Source: Flavobacteriales bacterium (GTDB taxonomy: Bacteria; Bacteroidota; Bacteroidia; Flavobacteriales; Flavobacteriaceae). From it: 41,425 nucleotides of DNA. Where the stretch lies: NCBI GenBank assembly GCA_017303755.1, contig JAFLBS010000014.1:1-41425 (forward strand), given 5' to 3'. Both the position numbers and the translations under genes were made by a program. Positions 1 through 8,400 of this stretch are shown here, piece after piece. The notes under the pieces are model-generated. The model had not been told where the DNA came from. It saw only the letters and a list, made by a program, of their open reading frames with translations, and did no database searches. Every line of letters begins with the position of its first letter. Within the stretch, counting starts at the first letter, position 1.

Positions 1-2
1 AA

Positions 3-152
3 TTTGAAGGGCCAGTTTTGTTTACAGGCGGAGGAATTGGAATTGAAGATTCTATTATAACTGTATTTATTTTATTTTCAATAGGTGTTTTTTTATATCA
101 TCGTTCTAATAAAGAAGGTAAAATAATTAAAAGAAAAAAAATTAAATTATGA
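3..152 (+). CDS. C-terminal end of a membrane protein (5' partial)
   Basis: An open frame enters from the left edge and ends with TGA at 150-152, giving about 49 residues. It contains a hydrophobic stretch (SIITVFILFSIGVFLYH) followed by a very basic tail (KEGKIIKRKKIKL), as in a last transmembrane helix with a cytoplasmic end. The stop overlaps the ATG of the following cupin gene (ATGA at 149-152), so the two are probably co-transcribed and translationally coupled. The segment before the helix (GPVLFTGGGIGIEDS) recalls the C-terminal part of CPBP-family intramembrane proteases, but this is only an impression. The rest of the gene lies outside the window. Confidence 0.6.
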   Translation, partial: FEGPVLFTGGGIGIEDSIITVFILFSIGVFLYHRSNKEGKIIKRKKIKL

Positions 153-508
153 ATTTAAAAAATGAGTTTTTAAAAGTTGATAAATATTTCTCACCCAGAA
201 TAATTGGAGAAGTAAACGACCAATTTATTAAAGTAGCCAAAATAAAAGGGCAAGAAATTCCTTGGCATAATCACGAAAGTGAAGACGAATTATTTTATAT
301 TGTTGAAGGTTCTTTGTTAATGGAAATTGAAAATCAGGAAAATTTCGTTATGCAAAAAGGGGATTTTTATGTTGTAAAAAAAGGAATCAATCACAGAGTT
401 TCATCTAAAGAAGAATGCTTAATTATGCTAATTGAATCAAAAACAACAGAACATACTGGAAAAGTTAAATCTCAAATTACAAAATCAATTGACGAACAAA
501 AATATTGA
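149..508 (+). CDS. Small single-domain cupin protein
   Basis: A 119-residue protein with one cupin_2 barrel. The metal-binding set is visible: His40 and His42 (PWHNHESEDE), Glu46, then His82 in the second motif (GINHRV). The glycines and GDFYVVKKG of the second cupin motif are also present. Such small cupins bind a metal and either act on or sense a small molecule; the substrate cannot be read from the sequence. There is no signal peptide, so it is cytoplasmic. The start at 149 overlaps the stop of the upstream membrane-protein gene by 4 nt, which supports this ATG and an operon. It lies before the first CTACC-N6-GGTAG operator and so is probably not part of that regulon. Confidence 0.85.
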   Translation: MNLKNEFLKVDKYFSPRIIGEVNDQFIKVAKIKGQEIPWHNHESEDELFYIVEGSLLMEIENQENFVMQKGDFYVVKKGINHRVSSKEECLIMLIESKTTEHTGKVKSQITKSIDEQKY

Positions 509-620
509 TAAAAAATACCCTAGAATCGTCATCGAGAATCCAACAGCCATCCCAACCGATTTATTAGACAAACGTGCCGATGATGAACTAGACCAATACC
601 GCGCTGGGTTTAAATTGTGA
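509..620 (+). pseudogene. Possible remnant of the 3' end of an unknown gene
   Basis: Directly after the cupin stop, the +3 frame reads KKYPRIVIENPTAIPTDLLD and on to DQYRAGFKL before a TGA at 618-620. The frame is open back to an ATG at 432 inside the cupin gene, but only the part after about 505 has protein-like composition. Its codons (atc, gtc, acc, cgc) are richer in G and C than those of the cupin gene. I read this as the C-terminus of a gene whose front was lost by deletion, or that was joined here. A real 62-aa overlapping gene from 432 is the alternative. The parent family is not recognised. Confidence 0.35.
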
Positions 621-701
621 GTTTTTTTTGGTTCTGGGTTGTAATTTTCGAGATAAGCGACTGCGACTTCTGAATTCTATCTTTTGAAATTTACTAAAAA
701 C

Positions 702-717
702 CTACCCAATTGGGTAG
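702..717. promoter_or_regulatory. Operator 1 (CTACC-N6-GGTAG) before the histidine kinase gene
   Basis: Perfect 16-bp palindrome CTACCCAATTGGGTAG. A -7-like box TATATTTA at 739-746 starts 21 nt after the palindrome end, and the kinase ATG is at 764. This is the first of eight sites with the same arrangement. It suggests that the kinase gene belongs to the regulon of the response regulator encoded at 4723. Confidence 0.85.
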
Positions 718-763
718 CTGTCTATTGGATCAAATTTGTATATTTAAGCAGTCCTATTTTAAA

Positions 764-3604
764 ATGAAGAAACTGCTGTTATTATATTTTATGTTTTGTG
801 CGTATTTGATGTTATATGCGCAAGAAAATAGCATTCATTTTAATACTACAAATGGATTACCTCATGATATTACCTACGGTATTTTTCAAGACAAAGACGG
901 TTTTATTTGGATTGGCACTGACGATGGTTTGGTAAAATACGACGGCCAAGATTTTAAACTTTTCTCAACTGATGAAGGCTTGCGCAGTAATTTTGTCATT
1001 GCAATTAACCAAGCTCGCAATGGCGACATAGTAGTGGGCACTTGGGGCGGTGGACTGCATATAATCAGAAACGATAAAATTATTCCTACTGTAATTCCAG
1101 ATGACGAAAGTGAAAAAATAAACAACCTCCAAATTTGGAATGACAACATTCTTGTAAAACAGTCTATTGGAAATGTGTTGTACGAAAAAAACGCTCATGG
1201 TTATACCAAAAAAATACTAAATCTTAAAAATAATACTCTTATAAAAGAACGTTTTAACCGAGAAACAGAGACCTATTATTACCTAACCGTTTTGGATAAT
1301 ATCCCTTTTCTTCTCAATGATATTAAAACGTTTTACCAAAACATCATTATCGACAAATCGGGTCTGTATCGATTAAACGAGACAAAACCTCATACTGTAC
1401 ATCCCTTTTTCACCAATAAACTAATCAATAGTATCGCATCTATTGGAAAGAATCAGTATGTAGTTAGCATAAATGACAATCTGTTTTTTTTGCACAACAA
1501 CCGTATTGAAAAGAGTATCAATTTGAATCTCAATACTGATCATAACATTGTTTGCAAAATTAAACCGTACAACACCAATCAATTTATTGTTTTAGTAAGC
1601 AACACTAAAGGCTATAAAAAGGCCTATTTGTACAATCAAAATTTTACTCAAAAAACAGATCTGAGCGAGTTACTCAAAATACAATCGACCGTTTCTGATT
1701 TTTTAATTGACCATGAGAACAACATTTGGATTACCACCAATGGCGAAGGTGTTTATTGCTACAATAAAAACTTAGCTAAATTTAAAAACATCACTCGCGA
1801 GCAACTACCTGAATCTTTAGTATTGGACATCGACGAGATTGATAAAACAAACTACTTCCTTACTCCCAACTACCTTCTTTCCTATCACAATGATTTTTCA
1901 TTTGAAAAAATAAAAATTAATGGTATTGGAAAAAAGATAACTGTTCTTGAAAATGATACACTGCTTATCCATTCATTACTATCCAAAAAAGGCATTCGAA
2001 AAAACAAGATCAAAGAGATTAGCGGCTATAACTTAATCACTCTCAAGGACAAAAAGAAAATTTACATTACAGATAGCATCTATATTGAATACCTTAATAA
2101 AAAAATACTTAAAAATAAAGGAATAATATACGATGCAATTATTTATCACGATACGCTATGGTTTGGTAGTAATATTGGCACATTTTATTATGATAATAAA
2201 TTAGAAAAAATAATAAAAAAAAGAATCAATGGTAAAAAACTACTGAGTGAACACGCGCGTAAACTAACTTTCCACAATCAGAAGCTGTGGATAGCAACCA
2301 ACAAAGGACTTAATGCCATCAAAGGTAACACTGTGGAATATTTTACCCAAAAAAAAGGATTGATTAGCAACCAAATCAATTGCATGATTGTAGACCATAA
2401 TGGCAAAATATGGTTGGGAACTAACCGTGGAATATCGATTTTTGATGGTAAAAACTTTATCAATATCACTACCAGTAGAGGATTATTGTCGCCCTTTGTA
2501 AATACATTATTTGAAAATTCTAAAAATGAAATTTTAGTCGGTTCCGATAAAGGCATAACCATTATCAACAATAATGTTCCTCTTCAATTAGAGAAAGCTC
2601 CTGCCATTTTTTGCCAACAAAAGAATACCCTTTTCAATTATGCTGTTATTTCCTATAATCGCTCCAACTCGCTCAATACAGAATATAAACTAAATAATTT
2701 GGGTTGGACTTCACTGAATTCTCCCAAAGGAATACTTGATTTTGGAAAGGAAAAAAAAGGAAACTACACCGTTCAATTCAGAGCCAAAAAACAAGATGGT
2801 GTTTGGGGTTACAGTCCAGTTTATAGCTTTTCAATTTCAATTCCTTGGTACAAAGAAATAAAGTACATCGCACTGTTGATTTTGTTGATTTCAGCTGTCA
2901 TTATTTTCTTTATTTTAAATCAACTGCAAAAAGTAAAAAAACGCAATAACGACTTAAAAGAATCGCTGCTCCGACAAAAGCAATTAGAGGAGGAACTTAC
3001 CGAAGTACGCACCAACATTGCTCAAGATTTTCACGATGATTTAGGCAACAAGTTGGCTCGTATTTCGGTGATTTCGAACATGGCTATTACTGAAGTATCA
3101 TCAGAAAATGAGAAACTTAAATCCAAAATTGAGCAAATACAAAACGATGCCAATTATTTATACAAAGGGACCAAAGATTTTATTTTTTCGCTCAAAGACA
3201 ACAGTAATTATTTGGAAGAATTGGTTACCTACTTATCTGATTTTGGGGAAGATTTGTTTGTTAATACCAATAGTAAGTTTGTTGTTGAAAAATCAATAGA
3301 CGAAAACATTAAATTACCGCATTACTGGAGCAAACAACTGATTTTTATTTTTAAGGAAGCGCTAACAAATGTATACAAACACGCTGATTGTTCTACAGTA
3401 TTGTTTTTTTGTCATTATCATAAAAAAACACTCACTATTAAATGTAAGGATGATGGAAAAGGAATAGCAGAAGAACTACTTTTAAAATCGACTGGCGGAT
3501 TAAACAACATGAAAAAAAGAGCTGCAAAAATTGGTGGTCAAATTACTATTCAATCAGATGAAAACGGCTGGACATCTATTATTTTTAATGGGAAAACTAC
3601 CTAA
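764..3604 (+). CDS. Sensor histidine kinase with periplasmic two-component propeller
   Basis: A 946-residue HisKA_3-type kinase. The order is signal peptide (1-20, ending LMLYAQ), a large propeller with repeated WIGT/WIAT/WLGTNRG blades (two-component propeller repeats, about 21-620), a Y_Y_Y-like domain before the membrane (about 630-695), one transmembrane helix (about 700-720), a linker coiled coil, and the dimerisation helix with phospho-acceptor His757 (QDFHDDLGNKLARI). A HATPase domain follows (N box EALTNVYKHA, G1 DDGKGI, G2 GLNNMKKRA; about 860-945). An in-frame ATG at 710 would give 18 more residues, but it lies inside operator 1 and precedes the signal peptide, so 764 is chosen. The likely partner is the LuxR-type regulator at 4723. 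The signal is unknown; sensing would be periplasmic. Confidence 0.93.
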   Translation: MKKLLLLYFMFCAYLMLYAQENSIHFNTTNGLPHDITYGIFQDKDGFIWIGTDDGLVKYDGQDFKLFSTDEGLRSNFVIAINQARNGDIVVGTWGGGLHIIRNDKIIPTVIPDDESEKINNLQIWNDNILVKQSIGNVLYEKNAHGYTKKILNLKNNTLIKERFNRETETYYYLTVLDNIPFLLNDIKTFYQNIIIDKSGLYRLNETKPHTVHPFFTNKLINSIASIGKNQYVVSINDNLFFLHNNRIEKSINLNLNTDHNIVCKIKPYNTNQFIVLVSNTKGYKKAYLYNQNFTQKTDLSELLKIQSTVSDFLIDHENNIWITTNGEGVYCYNKNLAKFKNITREQLPESLVLDIDEIDKTNYFLTPNYLLSYHNDFSFEKIKINGIGKKITVLENDTLLIHSLLSKKGIRKNKIKEISGYNLITLKDKKKIYITDSIYIEYLNKKILKNKGIIYDAIIYHDTLWFGSNIGTFYYDNKLEKIIKKRINGKKLLSEHARKLTFHNQKLWIATNKGLNAIKGNTVEYFTQKKGLISNQINCMIVDHNGKIWLGTNRGISIFDGKNFINITTSRGLLSPFVNTLFENSKNEILVGSDKGITIINNNVPLQLEKAPAIFCQQKNTLFNYAVISYNRSNSLNTEYKLNNLGWTSLNSPKGILDFGKEKKGNYTVQFRAKKQDGVWGYSPVYSFSISIPWYKEIKYIALLILLISAVIIFFILNQLQKVKKRNNDLKESLLRQKQLEEELTEVRTNIAQDFHDDLGNKLARISVISNMAITEVSSENEKLKSKIEQIQNDANYLYKGTKDFIFSLKDNSNYLEELVTYLSDFGEDLFVNTNSKFVVEKSIDENIKLPHYWSKQLIFIFKEALTNVYKHADCSTVLFFCHYHKKTLTIKCKDDGKGIAEELLLKSTGGLNNMKKRAAKIGGQITIQSDENGWTSIIFNGKTT

Positions 3605-3612
3605 TTAGGTAG
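3597..3612. promoter_or_regulatory. Operator 2 (CTACC-N6-GGTAG), overlapping the kinase stop codon
   Basis: Perfect palindrome CTACCTAATTAGGTAG. Its left part encodes the last kinase codons and its centre is the TAA stop at 3602-3604. Two tandem -7-like octamers TACTTTTA follow at 3635-3642 and 3643-3650. The first begins 22 nt after the operator, matching the other sites. The target start codon is at 3658. Confidence 0.85.
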
Positions 3613-3657
3613 TTATGATGCTCTTTTCATTTTTTACTTTTATACTTTTATTCTGTG

Positions 3658-4647
3658 ATGAAAAAGTTGCTTTTTATAATTGTTATGATGTGTAGTTTTC
3701 CAATGCTAGCCCAACGTTGGTATGCCATTAATGATTCTACACACTACAGTTATGAAGACATCACAATAACAGTTGGGCGACACAAAGTATATCGAAACAT
3801 TGATAACAATTTGACTTTATTACATGATTTTGATAGTAACAATAGTCAAATTCCGGAAGACTATATTCGTGATTTTGATTTTATTGATGCCTCAAATTGG
3901 TATGTCTTGGTTGGAAGTCGGTACATAGGAAATGAAACCGAATTATACAAGACAACCGATGCTGGACAGAATTGGAATCTAATAACTCCACAATCTTTTA
4001 CGGTACCAATCAACTATGATGGAACAGCAAACAACATTAATCAAGTTCAATTTTTAAATGGACGAATCTATTTATTTGATCGATATTACCAGTCGAGAGT
4101 ATTCTATTCCGACGATTTTGGCCAAACTTGGACACATTGGTTTGAATGTTTTTGGAGTCATTATTATCAAATATACGCTTGTGGAGATGATTTGTACATT
4201 CATGGATTAGAAGGAGATGGCTTTAAAGCTTATATGGTTCAAATTCCTCCTCCTTATTTAAATCAACAAAACATCATGACAACCAATGTTGGAAATTGCC
4301 ATAACAACACTCCAGGCTGTTATTATGTTTTGCCTAACACGCCTGTTCCTGATGTTTTTTATTACTTTCAGAATTTATTCACTAACACTATTTGCGCTTT
4401 GAAAACTACAAATTACAATTTAGATGAAATAACCGTAAGTCCGAATCCTGTTCATCAATTTGTGACGATTAATCACATCGATACTCAGCAGGATTTTAGC
4501 GTTATGATATACAATTATTTGGGGCAAATCTGCATCGAAAAAAACAGCATCAGTACTATTGATTGTGCGTGGCTACCTCAAGGACTCTATTTTATGGAGT
4601 TGAATCAAAACGGATTGAGCAAGACCTTCAAATTTATCAAACAATAA
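3658..4647 (+). CDS. Secreted Asp-box (BNR-like) protein with T9SS type A sorting domain
   Basis: A 329-residue exported protein. It has a signal peptide (MKKLLFIIVMMCSFPMLAQ) and two visible Asp-box motifs of the S-x-D-x-G-x-x-W kind (KTTDAGQNWNL and YSDDFGQTWTH), as in sialidase-like/BNR beta-propellers. The C-terminal T9SS type A domain (from about residue 258: VSPNP, IYNYLGQ, LPQGLYFMEL, KTFKFIKQ) predicts passage through the T9SS to the surface or medium. The two Asp boxes do not prove an enzyme, and no catalytic residues are assigned. GTG at 3655 directly precedes the ATG; the ATG is chosen because it starts the signal peptide. The gene lies between the kinase and regulator genes, with operators on both sides. 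Confidence 0.85.
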   Translation: MKKLLFIIVMMCSFPMLAQRWYAINDSTHYSYEDITITVGRHKVYRNIDNNLTLLHDFDSNNSQIPEDYIRDFDFIDASNWYVLVGSRYIGNETELYKTTDAGQNWNLITPQSFTVPINYDGTANNINQVQFLNGRIYLFDRYYQSRVFYSDDFGQTWTHWFECFWSHYYQIYACGDDLYIHGLEGDGFKAYMVQIPPPYLNQQNIMTTNVGNCHNNTPGCYYVLPNTPVPDVFYYFQNLFTNTICALKTTNYNLDEITVSPNPVHQFVTINHIDTQQDFSVMIYNYLGQICIEKNSISTIDCAWLPQGLYFMELNQNGLSKTFKFIKQ

Positions 4648-4672
4648 AATTGAGTAAAATTCAGCCATCAAA

Positions 4673-4688
4673 CTACCTCAAAAGGTAG
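4673..4688. promoter_or_regulatory. Operator 3 (CTACC-N6-GGTAG) before the response regulator gene
   Basis: CTACCTCAAAAGGTAG. A perfect Bacteroidota -7 box TAATTTTG at 4711-4718 begins 22 nt after the site. The ATG at 4723 lies only 4 nt after the box, so the mRNA is probably leaderless or nearly so. It implies positive autoregulation of the response regulator. Confidence 0.85.
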
Positions 4689-4722
4689 CCTTACTTCAAC
4701 TTCAAATGATTAATTTTGCACT

Positions 4723-5346
4723 ATGAAAAATAAAGTGGTCATTGTAGAAGACAATATTCCTTTAGGTCAAGCATTTGAAGATATTATCAATAGCACAACT
4801 AATTTTATGGTTGTAGATCATTATTCCAATTGTGAAGAAGCCATCGACAATTTAAAATCGGATGCGCCCAATATCATATTAATGGATATTGATTTACCTG
4901 GTATGAATGGTGTGGAAGGCACCAAAAAAATTAAACAAAAACTACCCAAAACCAACATCATCATGATAACGGTGTATGAAAACTCCGAAATGGTTTTTGA
5001 TGCTCTTTGCGCTGGAGCTACAGGTTATCTAACCAAAAATTTAAAACCCGACGACTTGATTGGTGCTTTGGAAGAAGCCATGTCAGGTGGAGCACCCATG
5101 AGTATTCACATTGCTAAAATGGTAGTTAATTCATTTCAAAAAAAACAAAGCTCAATTGTACTTTCACAGCGCGAAAAAGAAGTGCTCACTTTACTTTCTG
5201 AGGGCAATAGTTATGATATAATTGGTGAAAAATTATTCATCAGTAGAAATACAATTAAATTTCATTTGAAAAACATTTACATCAAACTTCAAGTGCATTC
5301 CAACATTGAAGCCATTCAAAAAGCAAACAAAGAGAACCTGATTTAA
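4723..5346 (+). CDS. NarL/FixJ-type response regulator, proposed activator of the local regulon
   Basis: A 207-residue regulator. The receiver domain (1-125) has the acidic pocket E9/D10, phospho-acceptor Asp55 (IILMDIDLPGMNG) and the conserved Lys105 (GYLTKNL). A LuxR-type helix-turn-helix follows (about 145-207: LSQREKEVLTLLSEG, then ISRNTIKFHLKNIYIKL). Phosphorylation by the kinase encoded at 764 is the natural inference; only one exported gene separates the two. NarL-family dimers bind inverted repeats, commonly with TAC half-sites. This makes the protein the best candidate to bind the eight CTACC-N6-GGTAG palindromes, one of which precedes its own gene. The family and domain calls are firm; the binding assignment is inference. 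Confidence 0.95.
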   Translation: MKNKVVIVEDNIPLGQAFEDIINSTTNFMVVDHYSNCEEAIDNLKSDAPNIILMDIDLPGMNGVEGTKKIKQKLPKTNIIMITVYENSEMVFDALCAGATGYLTKNLKPDDLIGALEEAMSGGAPMSIHIAKMVVNSFQKKQSSIVLSQREKEVLTLLSEGNSYDIIGEKLFISRNTIKFHLKNIYIKLQVHSNIEAIQKANKENLI

Positions 5347-5358
5347 TCCATCTAACAT

Positions 5359-5374
5359 CTACCCAAATAGGTAG
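5359..5374. promoter_or_regulatory. Operator 4 (CTACC-N6-GGTAG) before the subtilase gene
   Basis: CTACCCAAATAGGTAG, perfect in the five outer base pairs of each arm. A weaker -7-like box TAATTTCA lies at 5397-5404, 22 nt after the site. The gene starts at 5432. Confidence 0.82.
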
Positions 5375-5431
5375 TACAGCGTATAAGCGTAGAATCTAAT
5401 TTCACCCGAAATTATAGTCAACTCTAAGCTT

Positions 5432-8400
5432 ATGAAAAAATCATTACTTTTCACCATTTGCGGATTCGCGCTTTTATTATTTACAACTATTAAAATACAG
5501 GCTCAAACCAAAGATGAAATTCAAAAGATCACTTCCTCCTATGATTTGCTGAAGTTGAAACAACTAGAACATCAATTTTCTGAGCAATACAATAGAGAGA
5601 AAAATGAAGCACTACAATTCGCCTCAAAAAATAAAATCCCTGTCAATAGAAAAACAAAAGACAGTTCATTTCTTGAATTGCAAAGAATTGAACCTGATGG
5701 AACTCCAATTTATTTTGAATCACATGCTTTTGGCAATGATGCCGCACTATCAACTCGATTAGACTATCTCTACGAAGAAGGTAAATTAGGTCTGAATTTA
5801 ATGGGACAAAATATGACTGCTTATATTTGGGATGGTGGTCATCCAAGAATTACTCATTTTGAATATGATGGCCCTTATGCACAAGATAGAGTTAACATAG
5901 AAGATGCAGCTTCAGAAGGTGGTATAAATTTATTTTGGCATTCTGCTATGGTCACTGGCATGATTGCTTCGGCTGGTTTAATTGAACCTAATGCCAAAGG
6001 TATGGCTCCTTATTGTAGAACCAAAAACTACAAATGGAATAATCACTTAGCAGAAGCAACAGCCGCCGCGGCAAATGGTATGCTATTATCCAATCATTCG
6101 TATGGATGGGATACCGCTGGACTGCCTTCTTATTTGTTTGGAAGCTATAATACTGAAACTGCCGACTGGGATAATCTATTGTACAATGCGCCTCACTACT
6201 TAATGGTAACTTCTGCAGGTAATGATGGAAATTCAGGTCTCACCTATGATTTATTAACAGGAAGACAATTGTGCAAAAATAATTTAACTGTTGCCAATGT
6301 TACTGATGCTGTAATTGACTCTTTTGGAAACTTGGTCGCCACAACAGTATATTCAACAAGCAGTACTGGTCCAACCGATGAGTTACGAATTAAACCCGAT
6401 ATTTCTGGGAATGGTGTTTCGGTCAGCGGAACCTATTTTACAAATGACACTTCGAGTAATTACAATCCGGGTGGTACATCGTGGGCTGCACCCAATATTA
6501 CAGGATCACTATTATTATTGCAACAACATTACAATAATTTGAATGGTAATTTTATGAAAGCGGCCACTTTAAAAGGTTTAGCTTTGCATACAGCCGATAA
6601 TGTAGGTCCAGTTGGTCCCGATGCGCATTCGGGTTGGGGTTTGTTGAACGCAAAATCTGCCGCACAAGTCATTTCCCGAAATAATACAAAATCCATTGTC
6701 AATGAATTAACACTGTCGCAAGGTCAAAGTTATACCTTAAATGTGACAGCGGATGGCATTACTAAATTAATGGCTTCCATTTCTTGGACAGATGCACCAG
6801 GTATTACAACTACCGATTACAACTCACCATTGTCGCGTTTGGTTAATGATTTAGATATTCGAATTACAAAAAATGCCACAACCTATTATCCGTACAAACT
6901 AACTTCTTACACTACCAACGGTTTTGGTGATAATACGGTAGATCCATTCGAACGAATTGAAGTAGACAATGCTTCTGGAGACTACACTATAACTGTAACC
7001 CATAAAGGAAGTTTGTCAACTGGAAGTCAAAATTTCAGCTTGATTGTAACGGGTATTTCTACCAATTGCATCACATCGGTGCCTTTCGAAATAACCTCAT
7101 CAGAAATCAAGCCTAACAGTGTTGTTTTAAAATGGAAAAATACTGTCGATAATTTTTATACACTACTCTACCGAATTGAAGGCGCTACTACTTGGACAAC
7201 GCTTCATTCATCTGAAAAAGAAATTAAAATTACAGGCTTACTTCCTTTGACCAATTATGAAGTCCAAATCAATAGTTTTTGCCCCGGTGGTGGTGCTTCT
7301 AATTTTTCAAGTTCGGCTTTTTTTACAACTTCTGGGGCATACTGTAACTCTAACTCAACAGGAGTATCGTACGGTGAAATATCGAGTATTGCTATAAATA
7401 ATCTATATAATTTTCAGGAAGGTGCTGATGAACTCGGTTATAAAGATTATACTGATTATTCAGCTACTTTAGTCAAAGGAGAAACCACTGAAATCAATAT
7501 TAAACCCTCTATTTGGAATACTTCATCACGAGGATATGCTGTTTGGATTGACTACAACCGAAATGGAAATTTTACTGATGTTGGTGAACTAGTATTTTCC
7601 CAAACTCCTACTACCTCAACTTCAATAGATGGCAGTTTTATAGTACCAGCAAATGCATTAGTTGGTAGTACACGCATGCGGGTTTCAATGAGAGCATCTA
7701 GTATTCCTGGTCCTTGTGATGTAGATTTCACTCATGGTGAAGTGGAAGATTATACCGTAGTTATTAAAGAAGCAACTTGCACTGGACAAACTATTTGGGA
7801 CGGTACTAATTGGTCAAATGGAATGCCAAATACTTACTTACATGCCATTATGAATGCAAATTATACTGGAGATGGTTTCACTGCCTGTAAATTGGACGTT
7901 ACCGGAAATGCTGTGGTAACTATCAATGAAGGTACAAATTTACTTATTGACGGAAGTATTACTGTAGCACCAACCGCGACATTAAAATTGCTCACTGATT
8001 GTGCTATCATGCAACAAAAAAGTGCTATCAATGTGGGCAATGTTAAAATACAAAGAACAACTGCTCCTTTGAAGCGATTGGATTATGTATTGTGGGGTTC
8101 GCCTGTTAGCAATCAAAATCTATTAGCCTTTTCGCCTCAAACATTGACGAATAGATTCTACACTTATAACTCCACTACTAATTTATACAATAGTGTAAAT
8201 CCATCAGCCAATAATTTTGAAGCTGGAAAAGGATATCTAATACGAATGCCCAACAATCATCCCACTACTCCAACTAGTTGGTTAGGTGAATTTAATGGTG
8301 TTCCTAACAATGGTGATATTACGATTACTGTTCCCACCTATAGCTATGTGGCTATTGGCAATCCCTATCCTTCAGCAATTGACTGTTTTCCGTTGATGAT

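Noticed and set aside
710-763. Longer N-terminus of the histidine kinase from ATG 710
   Set aside because: The codon lies inside operator 1, and the extra 18 residues would precede a normal signal peptide.
2278-2571. 97-codon antisense frame inside the kinase gene
   Set aside because: It is an out-of-phase shadow of the propeller repeats with no start context.
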